DNA of 52,700 nucleotides, taken from assembly GCA_030728245.1 (NCBI GenBank), contig JANQZX010000077.1, positions 31,632-84,331 of the forward strand. Direction: 5' to 3'. Positions 10,350 through 17,861 of this stretch are shown one piece after another (within the stretch, counting starts at the first letter, position 1; each line of letters opens with the position of its first letter). This DNA is from Saprospiraceae bacterium (GTDB lineage Bacteria > Bacteroidota > Bacteroidia > Chitinophagales > Saprospiraceae). Below the pieces are notes generated by a model. That model was not told the DNA's origin and ran no database searches. It was given only the letters and a program-made list of their open reading frames with translations. Made by a program: the position numbers and the translations under genes.

Positions 10350-10805
10350 ATGGCATTGCTAACTAAATTTCAGTTTAATATCGAAAAACCATTAGTCCAG
10401 GCGGCTATTATTATTGCTTCGGTTTTTGTGGTCAATATTGGGTCATTAATGGTGATATCAACGGGTTTGATTGAGGTAACAAATCGCTTTCCGTGGTTGA
10501 ATGCTGCTTCCTTTATGCTTTTTTTTGCCGTTCTAAATAGTATATATTCAATTACAGCAAAAAGTGTTCCTCATTATTGGGGACTTTCAATGTATAGTTT
10601 CATGATTGTGGCAGGTGTTTCTGGCTTACAGGCCTGGGCTTTCTCGGGTATTCCCATTGTAGATGCGGGTTCTTATATGTGGATTTACGTGGTTGTAACC
10701 TTTGGATACCTCGTTTTCCTTACCATTATGGCAATACTTAAGAAAGTAGTTGCTTTTGCTGAAAAAGAAGAATGGAATAGTCCTAAAATGAGGCCCAGAG
10801 GTTAA
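10350..10805 (+). CDS. Four-helix integral membrane protein, function unknown
   Basis: A 151-residue protein with four predicted membrane helices (about residues 16-40, 50-70, 78-98 and 108-130) and a short charged C-terminal tail (KKVVAFAEKEEWNSPKMRPR). No motif that I can assign to a family. It is 50 bases downstream of rimO and 26 bases upstream of msrB on the same strand, so the three may be co-transcribed; that alone does not suggest a function. Confidence 0.75.
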   Translation: MALLTKFQFNIEKPLVQAAIIIASVFVVNIGSLMVISTGLIEVTNRFPWLNAASFMLFFAVLNSIYSITAKSVPHYWGLSMYSFMIVAGVSGLQAWAFSGIPIVDAGSYMWIYVVVTFGYLVFLTIMAILKKVVAFAEKEEWNSPKMRPRG

Positions 10806-10831
10806 ATTCATAATCGCCAAAATATTTTTTT

Positions 10832-11320
10832 ATGCGTTTCTTAAAATATGCTTTCTTGTTATTATTCCTTGGTGTAAGCTTTGCAGCTTATAGTTCTGAG
10901 ATGAAAACAGACACTATTAAACCTATTCGTAAGTCAGATAAAGAATGGAAGGAATCTTTATCTCCTCAGGCTTATTATATCCTTAGAAAAGCAGGAACTG
11001 AAAGGGCTTTTACAGGTAAACTTTATAACATAAAAACAAAAGGAACTTATATTTGTGGTGGGTGTAAATTGCCCCTTTTTTCCTCTGAAACAAAATTTAA
11101 TTCAGGAACAGGTTGGCCTAGTTTCTGGCAGCCTGTCAACAAAAAACATGTGAAGGAAATAGAGGATTTTGAATTGGGTATGGTTAGAACGGAAGTTAGG
11201 TGCGCGCGATGTGACGGACATATTGGACACGTTTTTGATGATGGTCCAAAACCCACCGGATTGAGATACTGTATGAATTCTGAAGCTATGTTGTTCTCTG
11301 CCGCAGAACAAAAAAAATAG
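10832..11320 (+). CDS. msrB: Peptide-methionine (R)-S-oxide reductase, exported
   Basis: Repairs the R epimer of oxidised methionine in proteins. All zinc ligands are present: CGGC (C75, C78) and CARC (C124, C127). The catalytic cysteine is C147 in RYCMNS. The fold landmarks [13 protein letters not shown] and [15 protein letters not shown] are intact. Unlike the cytoplasmic form, it begins with a hydrophobic leader (about residues 1-20, [20 protein letters not shown]), so it should act in the periplasm or be attached to a membrane. No msrA is fused or adjacent. It converges on miaE with 2 bases between the stop codons. Confidence 0.94.
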   Translation: MRFLKYAFLLLFLGVSFAAYSSEMKTDTIKPIRKSDKEWKESLSPQAYYILRKAGTERAFTGKLYNIKTKGTYICGGCKLPLFSSETKFNSGTGWPSFWQPVNKKHVKEIEDFELGMVRTEVRCARCDGHIGHVFDDGPKPTGLRYCMNSEAMLFSAAEQKK

Positions 11321-11322
11321 TT

Positions 11323-11949
11323 TTAATGAAGGCGGTTTCCGCTTAATTCTAATCTCTGCATGATTGCTGCTTCTTCCCTTAAATAAGATTCCCATCTTGT
11401 TTTAACTTTTTCAGCAGGAAAATATAATCTTGCCAAATCTAAAAACAAGACATAGTGTCCAGCCTCAGACACCATAAATTTGTAGTAAAATTCTTTTAAA
11501 TAAGGATCTGTTAAATATTCGTAAAGCAATCTGAATCTTTCACAGCTTCTGGCTTCAATTAAACCGCAAAATAATAATTTGTCAAGAAGTCTTTCCTCCC
11601 GGGAACCTCCTTTTTGCTGAAAAGCAAGAAGCTGATTTACATATAAATCTTTCCTTTGTGTACCTAAATTAAATTGACGACGTTCAATTTCTGCTAAAAC
11701 CATGCGAAAGTGTCCCCATTCTTCTGTTACAATGGGTGAAAGTTCTCGAACCAGTTCTTTTTTATCTGGAAAACCCTGGATCAAAGATATACAGCTTACC
11801 GCTGCTTTTTGCTCACAATAGGCGTGATCCGTCAGTATATCTTCCAAAGATATCTCAGCTAAATTTACCCATCGTGGATCCGTGGGAAGCTTTAACCCAA
11901 GCATAATTAAGGGGATATTCTTTTTACCTTTTTCCTCAGGTTTTATCAT
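11323..11949 (-). CDS. miaE: tRNA-(ms2io6A37) hydroxylase, MiaE family
   Basis: Di-iron monooxygenase of the ferritin-like fold that hydroxylates the isopentenyl group of ms2i6A at position 37 of tRNAs reading UNN codons. The iron ligands can be picked out by pattern: E46 in AYCEQKA, the EEWGH box (E77, H80), E132 in GLIEARS and the SEAGH box (E162, H165). At 208 residues it has the length of the family. It lies 1 base downstream of a secreted coiled-coil protein gene. Its substrate requires MiaA and MiaB, which are not in the window. Confidence 0.85.
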   Translation of the reverse strand: MIKPEEKGKKNIPLIMLGLKLPTDPRWVNLAEISLEDILTDHAYCEQKAAVSCISLIQGFPDKKELVRELSPIVTEEWGHFRMVLAEIERRQFNLGTQRKDLYVNQLLAFQQKGGSREERLLDKLLFCGLIEARSCERFRLLYEYLTDPYLKEFYYKFMVSEAGHYVLFLDLARLYFPAEKVKTRWESYLREEAAIMQRLELSGNRLH

Positions 11950-11950
11950 T

Positions 11951-13105
11951 TTAATCTAAACATTTTAATTGACGGGAGAAAAAATCAATGTTATATACGG
12001 GATAAACTTCAAAACCAGCGCTCCAATACATACGAATTTCCTCGAGCTCTTGTTTTCTCAACATATTGATCTGTTGATTATCCATTTTATATATCATCCT
12101 ATAGGTTAAAATATCTTTATCTGTTTCATATTTGCCTAAATCTAATTCGCCTGCTTTTAATTCAATGATTTGTCCGTCAAATAATTTTAGCGTAACTAAA
12201 CTATTTTTTTCGATAACACCATAAGCTTCCCTGGCATTTGGATAAGCAAATCGAAATTCTATGGTTAATTGCTTTTCTCTTTTTCCTACGGATGACAAAA
12301 AGGCTTCACAGCGCAGATACTCCTTATCAGGAAAAAACAACCTTAATCTTTCATCAGTGAAAGTAAATAACAATTCCTTTTCACCATCTCTTCGCCAGTC
12401 AATACCTTTTGCATCTAATCCTTCATAAGCGTATTGGCATATAGAGCTTGTATTGGCAATATAATCATTTGGGCTTACGCCAATATTTTGTCCATAAAAT
12501 GCGAGGGGAGAATCGTTCGCAAAAAAATCGAGATTCACCATGTCTTCGGAAGCAAAAACAGTATTAAGTTCTAATTTTCCAGGGGAGGCTTCTGGTTTAA
12601 ACAGCCTTAGAATATCCCCCTTCATTCTTAAATCTTGGGTAATTAGTAATTCAGATTGAGCCTCTTTTATAGTTCCTAAAGAAGTGGCTGCGAATTGTTG
12701 AGTTTGCGTTAATTGGTTTAATAATTTATTTAATTCTTCAGCGGGAACTAAACTATTCTTTTGTGCATCAGCTATTTTGTTTTGCAATTCTTTTTCTTGC
12801 TCTGCCATAGCTTTTGCCCTTAAATCGGCATAATATATGGCGTCTTTCGCCTGTTGAATTCTTCGATTTACCAGTTGATATACTTCTTCCCGGGTAATTT
12901 CAATTGGATTATCTAATGGTGTTACCTCTTGATTTACAACAGGATAATTACCTCCTGACAATTGTCTTTTATGAAAGTATCTCCAGGTTCCATCAGGAAA
13001 AACAATAATTCGCTCTCCAATTTCATTTTGCCGGATTTCTTGCCCGCAGAGGATTGTCGGCAAAAAAAGGTAAAAGAGGTAAGAAAGAAAATATTTTTTA
13101 TGCAT
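11951..13105 (-). CDS. Secreted coiled-coil protein, function unknown
   Basis: A 384-residue protein with a signal peptide (about residues 1-21, ending TILCGQ). A short N-terminal motif (GERIIVFPDGTWRYF) recurs, as far as I recall, in other Bacteroidota envelope proteins. Residues about 72-160 form a charged, heptad-rich helical segment (EEVYQLVNRRIQQAKDAIYYADLRAK and on), and a beta-rich C-terminal half follows. I do not recognise a known family for the C-terminal half. It is the first gene of a two-gene unit with miaE, though the functional link is not obvious, and has its own -7 box. Confidence 0.7.
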   Translation of the reverse strand: MHKKYFLSYLFYLFLPTILCGQEIRQNEIGERIIVFPDGTWRYFHKRQLSGGNYPVVNQEVTPLDNPIEITREEVYQLVNRRIQQAKDAIYYADLRAKAMAEQEKELQNKIADAQKNSLVPAEELNKLLNQLTQTQQFAATSLGTIKEAQSELLITQDLRMKGDILRLFKPEASPGKLELNTVFASEDMVNLDFFANDSPLAFYGQNIGVSPNDYIANTSSICQYAYEGLDAKGIDWRRDGEKELLFTFTDERLRLFFPDKEYLRCEAFLSSVGKREKQLTIEFRFAYPNAREAYGVIEKNSLVTLKLFDGQIIELKAGELDLGKYETDKDILTYRMIYKMDNQQINMLRKQELEEIRMYWSAGFEVYPVYNIDFFSRQLKCLD

Positions 13106-13138
13106 CCGGAAATAGGATTTTTTTAAATGTTAGATATA

Positions 13139-13146
13139 CAAATATA
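13139..13146 (-). promoter_or_regulatory. Candidate -7 box for the coiled-coil protein/miaE unit
   Basis: Minus-strand sequence TATATTTG matches TAnnTTTG exactly, placing the transcript start about 28 bases before the ATG at 13105. No convincing -33 TTG. Confidence 0.5.
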
Positions 13147-13168
13147 GTTAAAAGTCCCTTTTTTTTAC

Positions 13169-13175
13169 TATTTTG
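13169..13175 (+). promoter_or_regulatory. Candidate near-consensus -7 box for cdaA
   Basis: TATTTTG is one base short of the TAnnTTTG spacing and ends 5 bases before the cdaA ATG. If used, the mRNA would begin at or very near the start codon. Confidence 0.3.
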
Positions 13176-13180
13176 CAACC

Positions 13181-13999
13181 ATGTATATTTCATTTCTATC
13201 TAACATCTTTTCTTCCTTTTCCATAGGATCAATGACCTTTAGTTTATTGGATCTCATTGATTTTTTTATTTTTAGTTTTATCATTTACCAGATTTACACC
13301 TTGTTAAGAGGGAATTTTGGTTATGGACTTTTCCTTGGTATTCTCCTTCTATTTTTTATCTGGTGGGCTGTTAATGCATTGGACATGCAACTAATGTCTA
13401 GTTTACTCAACCAATTTATTAATGTGGGGGTGATTATTATAGTTATTATTTTCCAACCTGAAATTCGACGTTTTTTGTTGTTTTTAGGAAATACTACACT
13501 TAGAAAAAGGTCTAATTTTTTGTCAAGAATTCTTTTAGCTAAACCGGGTGTTAAAACAGACAGAGAAAGACAGATTATGGCGCTTAGTAGTGCTTTACTT
13601 AGAATGAGCCGCGATAAAACAGGTGCATTATTAATCTTATCAGGTGATACGAGTGCTGAGCCTCTTATTGGGACAGGCACTTTACTGGATGCCGTGGTCA
13701 CCCGCAGATTGGTGGAGAGTATTTTTAACAAAACTTCTCCTCTTCATGATGGTGCCTTAATTATAAGCAAAGGTAGAGCTGCCGCCGCTTCCTGTATTTT
13801 ACCCCTATCTGAAAATGGAAATTTACCAGCTGATGTGGGACTTCGTCACCGGGCTGCCTTAGGGGCATCTGAACGTTATGCCGTCGCAGCAGTTATCGTT
13901 TCTGAAGAAAATGGGTTTATTTCTGCCTGTTTTCAAGGTATTATGAAATACCAAATCTCAAATGAAGAACTTCTGATTTTTTTACAAGAACATATTTGA
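13181..13999 (+). CDS. cdaA: Diadenylate cyclase CdaA (c-di-AMP synthase)
   Basis: Makes the second messenger cyclic di-AMP from two ATP; membrane bound. Three hydrophobic segments occupy the first 100 residues (about 20-42, 48-66, 80-100), followed by a DAC domain. The two diagnostic motifs are intact: DGA (190-192, in SPLHDGALII) and RHR (222-224, in GLRHRAALG). The length of 272 residues is usual for CdaA. In many Bacteroidota this gene sits beside folP, which is not the case here; an M20 peptidase gene follows 12-30 bases later. In other bacteria c-di-AMP controls potassium and osmotic balance and cell-wall metabolism. Confidence 0.95.
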   Translation: MYISFLSNIFSSFSIGSMTFSLLDLIDFFIFSFIIYQIYTLLRGNFGYGLFLGILLLFFIWWAVNALDMQLMSSLLNQFINVGVIIIVIIFQPEIRRFLLFLGNTTLRKRSNFLSRILLAKPGVKTDRERQIMALSSALLRMSRDKTGALLILSGDTSAEPLIGTGTLLDAVVTRRLVESIFNKTSPLHDGALIISKGRAAAASCILPLSENGNLPADVGLRHRAALGASERYAVAAVIVSEENGFISACFQGIMKYQISNEELLIFLQEHI

Positions 14000-14029
14000 T
14001 GACTATTTTTAATGGTTAAAATTGATATT

Positions 14030-15418
14030 ATGAAAACAGTTCAAGAATACTTGCAGAATAATAAGGAAAGATTTGTTTCCGAATTATTTGATTTTTTACG
14101 CATTCCTTCTGTAAGTGCCAATCCTGATAATGATGCAGACGTAGCTTCTGCCGCTTCTTTTGTAGCAGAAAAATTAAAATCGGCAGGCGCCGATAATGTG
14201 GAGGTTATTCCAACAAAGGGTCATCCTGTGGTTTTTGGTGAAAAAATGGTGGATCCTTCCCTGCCTACTATTATGGTATATGGTCATTATGATGTTCAAC
14301 CGGCTGATCCTCTCAATTTATGGGATTCTCCTCCTTTTGAGCCAGTTATCAGACAAACAGATATTCATCCCGAGGGAGCTGTCTTCGCAAGGGGTTCTTG
14401 CGATGACAAAGGTCAGGTTTATATGCACATTAAAGCTTTCGAAGCTATGATGGCCTGTGGTGAATTACCTTGTAATGTGAAATTTATGATTGAAGGGGAA
14501 GAGGAGGTAGGTTCTGCTAATCTTTCTTCTTTTTTGGAAAATAATAAATCAAAACTTTCAGCTGACGTCATTCTGATTTCTGATACTTCTTTAATTGCCA
14601 ATGACATACCGAGTATAACGGTTGGACTTAGAGGTTTAAGTTATGTTGAGGTAGCTGTGGTTGGTCCCAATAGAGATCTTCACTCTGGAGTTTATGGCGG
14701 GGCTGTTGGAAATCCAATCAATATTCTGACTAAAATGATTGCCTCAATGCATGATGATAATAATCATGTGACTATCCCAGGTTTTTATGAAGCTGTTCTG
14801 CCTGTGTCTTTAGAAGATAGACAGAAAATGAATGAGGCTCCTTTTTCATTAGAAGACTATCAAGCCGATTTAAAAATTGATTCAGTACACGGTGAAGCTG
14901 GATACACGGTGTTAGAGAGAACTTCCATAAGACCTACTCTCGATGTTAATGGTATCTGGGGTGGATATATTGGTGAAGGCGCTAAAACGGTTCTACCTTC
15001 TAAGGCTTTCGCTAAAATTAGTATGCGCCTCGTTCCTAATCAAGATCCTGATACTATCACTGAGCTTTTTAAAAATTATTTTGAAAGTATTGCTCCTCCC
15101 GCTGTAAAGGTTACCGTTACGCCTCATCATGGTGGTCATCCAGTAGTTACTCCAACTGATACGCCTGAGTATAAAGCCGCTCAATTAGCCATGAATCATA
15201 CCTTCGGAAAAGATCCAATTCCTCAAAGAGGGGGAGGGAGTATTCCTATCGTTGCCTTATTTGAAAAAGAGCTGGGTATCAAATCTGTCCTCATGGGGTT
15301 TGGTTTGGATAGTGATGATATTCACTCACCCAACGAACATTATGGCTTATTTAACTACATGAAAGGTATGGAAACCATTCCCTATTATTTTAAATACTAT
15401 GCCGAATTGAAAAAATAA
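14030..15418 (+). CDS. M20-family dipeptidase (CNDP-like metallopeptidase)
   Basis: Two-zinc aminoacyl-peptidase of the M20 family, similar to the carnosinase/CNDP and PepV-type dipeptidases. Metal-binding and catalytic motifs are intact: VYGHYDVQPAD (His and Asp), ARGSCDDKGQ (bridging Asp), EGEEEVGS (catalytic Glu and ligand) and, near the end, DDIHSPNEHY (His). The central dimerisation lid begins around GLRGLSYVEV. The frame is open to an ATG at 14012, but the ATG at 14030 (MKTVQEYLQNN) fits the family start better and gives 462 residues. No signal peptide, so cytoplasmic. It follows cdaA closely and may share its transcript. Confidence 0.9.
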   Translation: MKTVQEYLQNNKERFVSELFDFLRIPSVSANPDNDADVASAASFVAEKLKSAGADNVEVIPTKGHPVVFGEKMVDPSLPTIMVYGHYDVQPADPLNLWDSPPFEPVIRQTDIHPEGAVFARGSCDDKGQVYMHIKAFEAMMACGELPCNVKFMIEGEEEVGSANLSSFLENNKSKLSADVILISDTSLIANDIPSITVGLRGLSYVEVAVVGPNRDLHSGVYGGAVGNPINILTKMIASMHDDNNHVTIPGFYEAVLPVSLEDRQKMNEAPFSLEDYQADLKIDSVHGEAGYTVLERTSIRPTLDVNGIWGGYIGEGAKTVLPSKAFAKISMRLVPNQDPDTITELFKNYFESIAPPAVKVTVTPHHGGHPVVTPTDTPEYKAAQLAMNHTFGKDPIPQRGGGSIPIVALFEKELGIKSVLMGFGLDSDDIHSPNEHYGLFNYMKGMETIPYYFKYYAELKK

Positions 15419-15425
15419 GGTAATG

Positions 15426-15474
15426 GCCGTATATTATTTTATGGTTGAAAGGTAACCAATAAATAATATACGGC
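15426..15474. terminator. Inverted repeat between the convergent M20 peptidase and DUF819 genes
   Basis: A perfect 14-bp inverted repeat (arms 15426-15439 and 15461-15474) with an inner 5-bp stem (15442-15446 with 15454-15458) and a 7-base loop. It begins 8 bases after the peptidase stop and covers the last codons of the DUF819 gene, a good position for a two-way terminator. It lacks a clean T-tract on either side, so the role is inferred. Confidence 0.45.
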
Positions 15475-16572
15475 TAACCCGATGTAATTTCCTAAAGCAT
15501 ACCCTAAGAGTCCAACCAATATTCCGGGCATAATCAAATATTTATTTTTGATGACGGTGGCTATTTGTGTTACAAAAGGAGGACCGTAAATTGCAGCAGT
15601 AGAGCTTATTAAAAAAGTATCTCTGTCTATTCCAAAAAGTTTACTAAGTATTAAATGTAGGCCAATACTGCTATACATGCTTACAGCTGTAATGATAAAA
15701 AGAACATTGCTTCCACGGGTGATATCTGACCATTTTCCTTGAATGCTAAGTGATAACGCAAAAACTAATAATAGATATTCTCCCAATGTAAATGAGATAG
15801 CAGATCTTTTGGCGATAAATTTAAAAAAGGAGAAAACGATACTAATACCCGTGATAAAAAATAAAATAATGGCCGTATTTTCTAAAAGATTGCAAACATA
15901 AAGTAATCCCAGGAGTATTGCCAACCATGCCAATGTAAAAAATACAAGGATAAAATAATCCCAACGCTCCCTTTTTAGCTGGGTGGAAGGGGAATATAAT
16001 TCATCATTGGTAACCGGCTTTTTGAAGCGAGGAAGAACATAGGAGGTTATAACTGGTACAATACTGGTGAGCAAAACCAAATAACTTCCCCCAACCAAAG
16101 CGTCTGCGGCCGTTAATTGAACAGTTAGTTTTGGGTCTCCTTTCAATGCAAAACCTATGGCCTGCATGTTTGGTGTTCCACCTATGTATAATCCCGTTAA
16201 CATAGACCCTACCTGTGCAAATGATGTGGTATCATTTTTAAACCACCAAGCTACTGTAAAACAGGAAATAGCCGAACTTACTGAAGCAAAGAAAAAAGAT
16301 AACCCCAACCGCTTGTATCCTCTTAATTGCTTGATTGAACTGCTCCCATAAAGTAACAAGGGAATAGCCATTAATATTGAAATTTGGCTAATCCATGAGG
16401 CAACATTAAAAAACAAATTATCCCTTTCTTTATTTAAGATACTCAATAGAATACCCATCGCATAGCATAAAACAATTGGGCTAAAAAAATCAGATAATGG
16501 AATTTTATGCTTGTAACTTTGAATGATTAAAGGAATTCCAAAAATTAAAGCACTGAATATAACGAATAACAT
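15439..16572 (-). CDS. DUF819-family integral membrane protein
   Basis: A 377-residue very hydrophobic protein with roughly ten membrane helices. The conserved glycine-rich stretches TGLYIGGTPNMQAIG and AAIYGPPFVTQIA are typical of the DUF819 (YjcL-like) family, which resembles sodium-coupled carboxylate transporters in arrangement; the substrate is unknown. It lies 11 bases downstream of rlmI on the same strand, so the two are probably co-transcribed. Its 3' end overlaps the inverted repeat shared with the convergent peptidase gene. Confidence 0.85.
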   Translation of the reverse strand: MLFVIFSALIFGIPLIIQSYKHKIPLSDFFSPIVLCYAMGILLSILNKERDNLFFNVASWISQISILMAIPLLLYGSSSIKQLRGYKRLGLSFFFASVSSAISCFTVAWWFKNDTTSFAQVGSMLTGLYIGGTPNMQAIGFALKGDPKLTVQLTAADALVGGSYLVLLTSIVPVITSYVLPRFKKPVTNDELYSPSTQLKRERWDYFILVFFTLAWLAILLGLLYVCNLLENTAIILFFITGISIVFSFFKFIAKRSAISFTLGEYLLLVFALSLSIQGKWSDITRGSNVLFIITAVSMYSSIGLHLILSKLFGIDRDTFLISSTAAIYGPPFVTQIATVIKNKYLIMPGILVGLLGYALGNYIGLAVYYLLVTFQP

Positions 16573-16583
16573 GACCGTGTTAT

Positions 16584-17765
16584 TTATTCAACATAGAGAA
16601 CCAGGCCTTTTAAATAACCGCTTTCCGGATGAAAAATACTGCTTGGGTGGTCAGGGCCTTGGGACAAATGGTGTAATATGCTCGTTTTTCTTCCCGCTTC
16701 AATTGATGCAGATAACAATGCATTTTGGAAAAGATTCCTATCAACGACCTGAGAACAAGAAAAGGTGAATAATAAACCTCCTGGCTTCAATTGTTTCATA
16801 GCCAACGCATTTAACCTTATATAAGCTTGTATGGCATTGTGCCTTTTATCCATGCTTTTAGCAAATGCCGGCGGATCAACTACAATAATGTCGTACGATT
16901 TTGTTTGTTGCCTTAAAAATGTTGGTACATCAGAAACGGTAGAGACATGTTTTTCAGCATCCAAACCATTGGATTGTAAATTTTCTTTATACTGCTCAAT
17001 GGCTAAGGCCGAGGAATCAACACTTTCAACAGTGGCGGCTCCACCTTTAATAGCGTAGATTGAAAATCCTCCTGTATAGCAGTAACAGTTCAATACCTCT
17101 TTGTCAGCGGCTAATTGCCCTAAAAGAAACCTATTTTCACGTTGATCTAGAAAAAATCCTGTTTTTTGACCCTTTTCCCAATCAATATTAAAAATATGAC
17201 CATTCTCTAAAATATCAACCGTTCCACTCAAGCCTCCCTTCCAGTAGCCATTTTTTTCCTGAATACCTTCATTTTTGTATAAGGTCTCTTCACTCTTATC
17301 GTAAATATTATGTATAGTTAAACCGTCTAATTCTTCAAATGCTTTAATGATTTGTTGTTTATCTTTATAAATACCTGTGCTATGGCACTGCACAACAGCA
17401 GTATCACCGTAAATATCTATAATCAAGCCCGATAATCCATCACCCTCGCCATTGATAAGTCTGAAACAATTGGTTTGTCCATTTTTATTTAGGTTAACAC
17501 CTTGTCTTAATCTTAAAGCATTTTTAAATTTGCTTATATAAAAATTGGCATCTGGCGGACTAGTAGAAAAATGTAGGAGTCTGATTCTAATACTACCTTC
17601 CTGATAGTGGCCAAAAGCTAAGGCATTTTCTCTTGAATCACATACCATAACCCAATCACCAGAGGTAATTCCTGCTTCATAACGTTCAATAGCGCCAGAA
17701 AACACCCAGGGATGAAATCTTTTAACGGGTGTTTCTTTGCCTGGTTTTAGAAAAATTTTCTTCAT
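16584..17765 (-). CDS. rlmI: 23S rRNA m5C methyltransferase, RlmI family
   Basis: SAM-dependent RNA cytosine-C5 methyltransferase resembling RlmI (YccW), which modifies C1962 of 23S rRNA. The first 70 residues form a PUA RNA-binding domain (KRFHPWVFSGAI). A Rossmann domain follows, with the SAM motif LNCYCYTGGFSIYA and the catalytic-loop motif VVDPPAFAKS. A late FSCSQ (about residue 335) carries the second Cys typical of this group. The length of 393 residues is normal. It is first in a two-gene unit with the DUF819 gene and divergent from the amylase gene. Confidence 0.92.
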   Translation of the reverse strand: MKKIFLKPGKETPVKRFHPWVFSGAIERYEAGITSGDWVMVCDSRENALAFGHYQEGSIRIRLLHFSTSPPDANFYISKFKNALRLRQGVNLNKNGQTNCFRLINGEGDGLSGLIIDIYGDTAVVQCHSTGIYKDKQQIIKAFEELDGLTIHNIYDKSEETLYKNEGIQEKNGYWKGGLSGTVDILENGHIFNIDWEKGQKTGFFLDQRENRFLLGQLAADKEVLNCYCYTGGFSIYAIKGGAATVESVDSSALAIEQYKENLQSNGLDAEKHVSTVSDVPTFLRQQTKSYDIIVVDPPAFAKSMDKRHNAIQAYIRLNALAMKQLKPGGLLFTFSCSQVVDRNLFQNALLSASIEAGRKTSILHHLSQGPDHPSSIFHPESGYLKGLVLYVE

Positions 17766-17861
17766 TTTTTCTTTATTTTAAACTTACCTATATCTCTAAA
17801 AAGGTTAGTATTTTTTGTTATTTTGCCGCAAGATAACTTGTTATTCCTAATAAAAAGCATT

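Noticed and set aside
11321-11346. A small hairpin (AAGGCGG-TTT-CCGCTT) between msrB and miaE as a terminator
   Set aside because: Only six pairs with a bulged G and no T-tract, and it covers the miaE 3' coding end; too weak to list.
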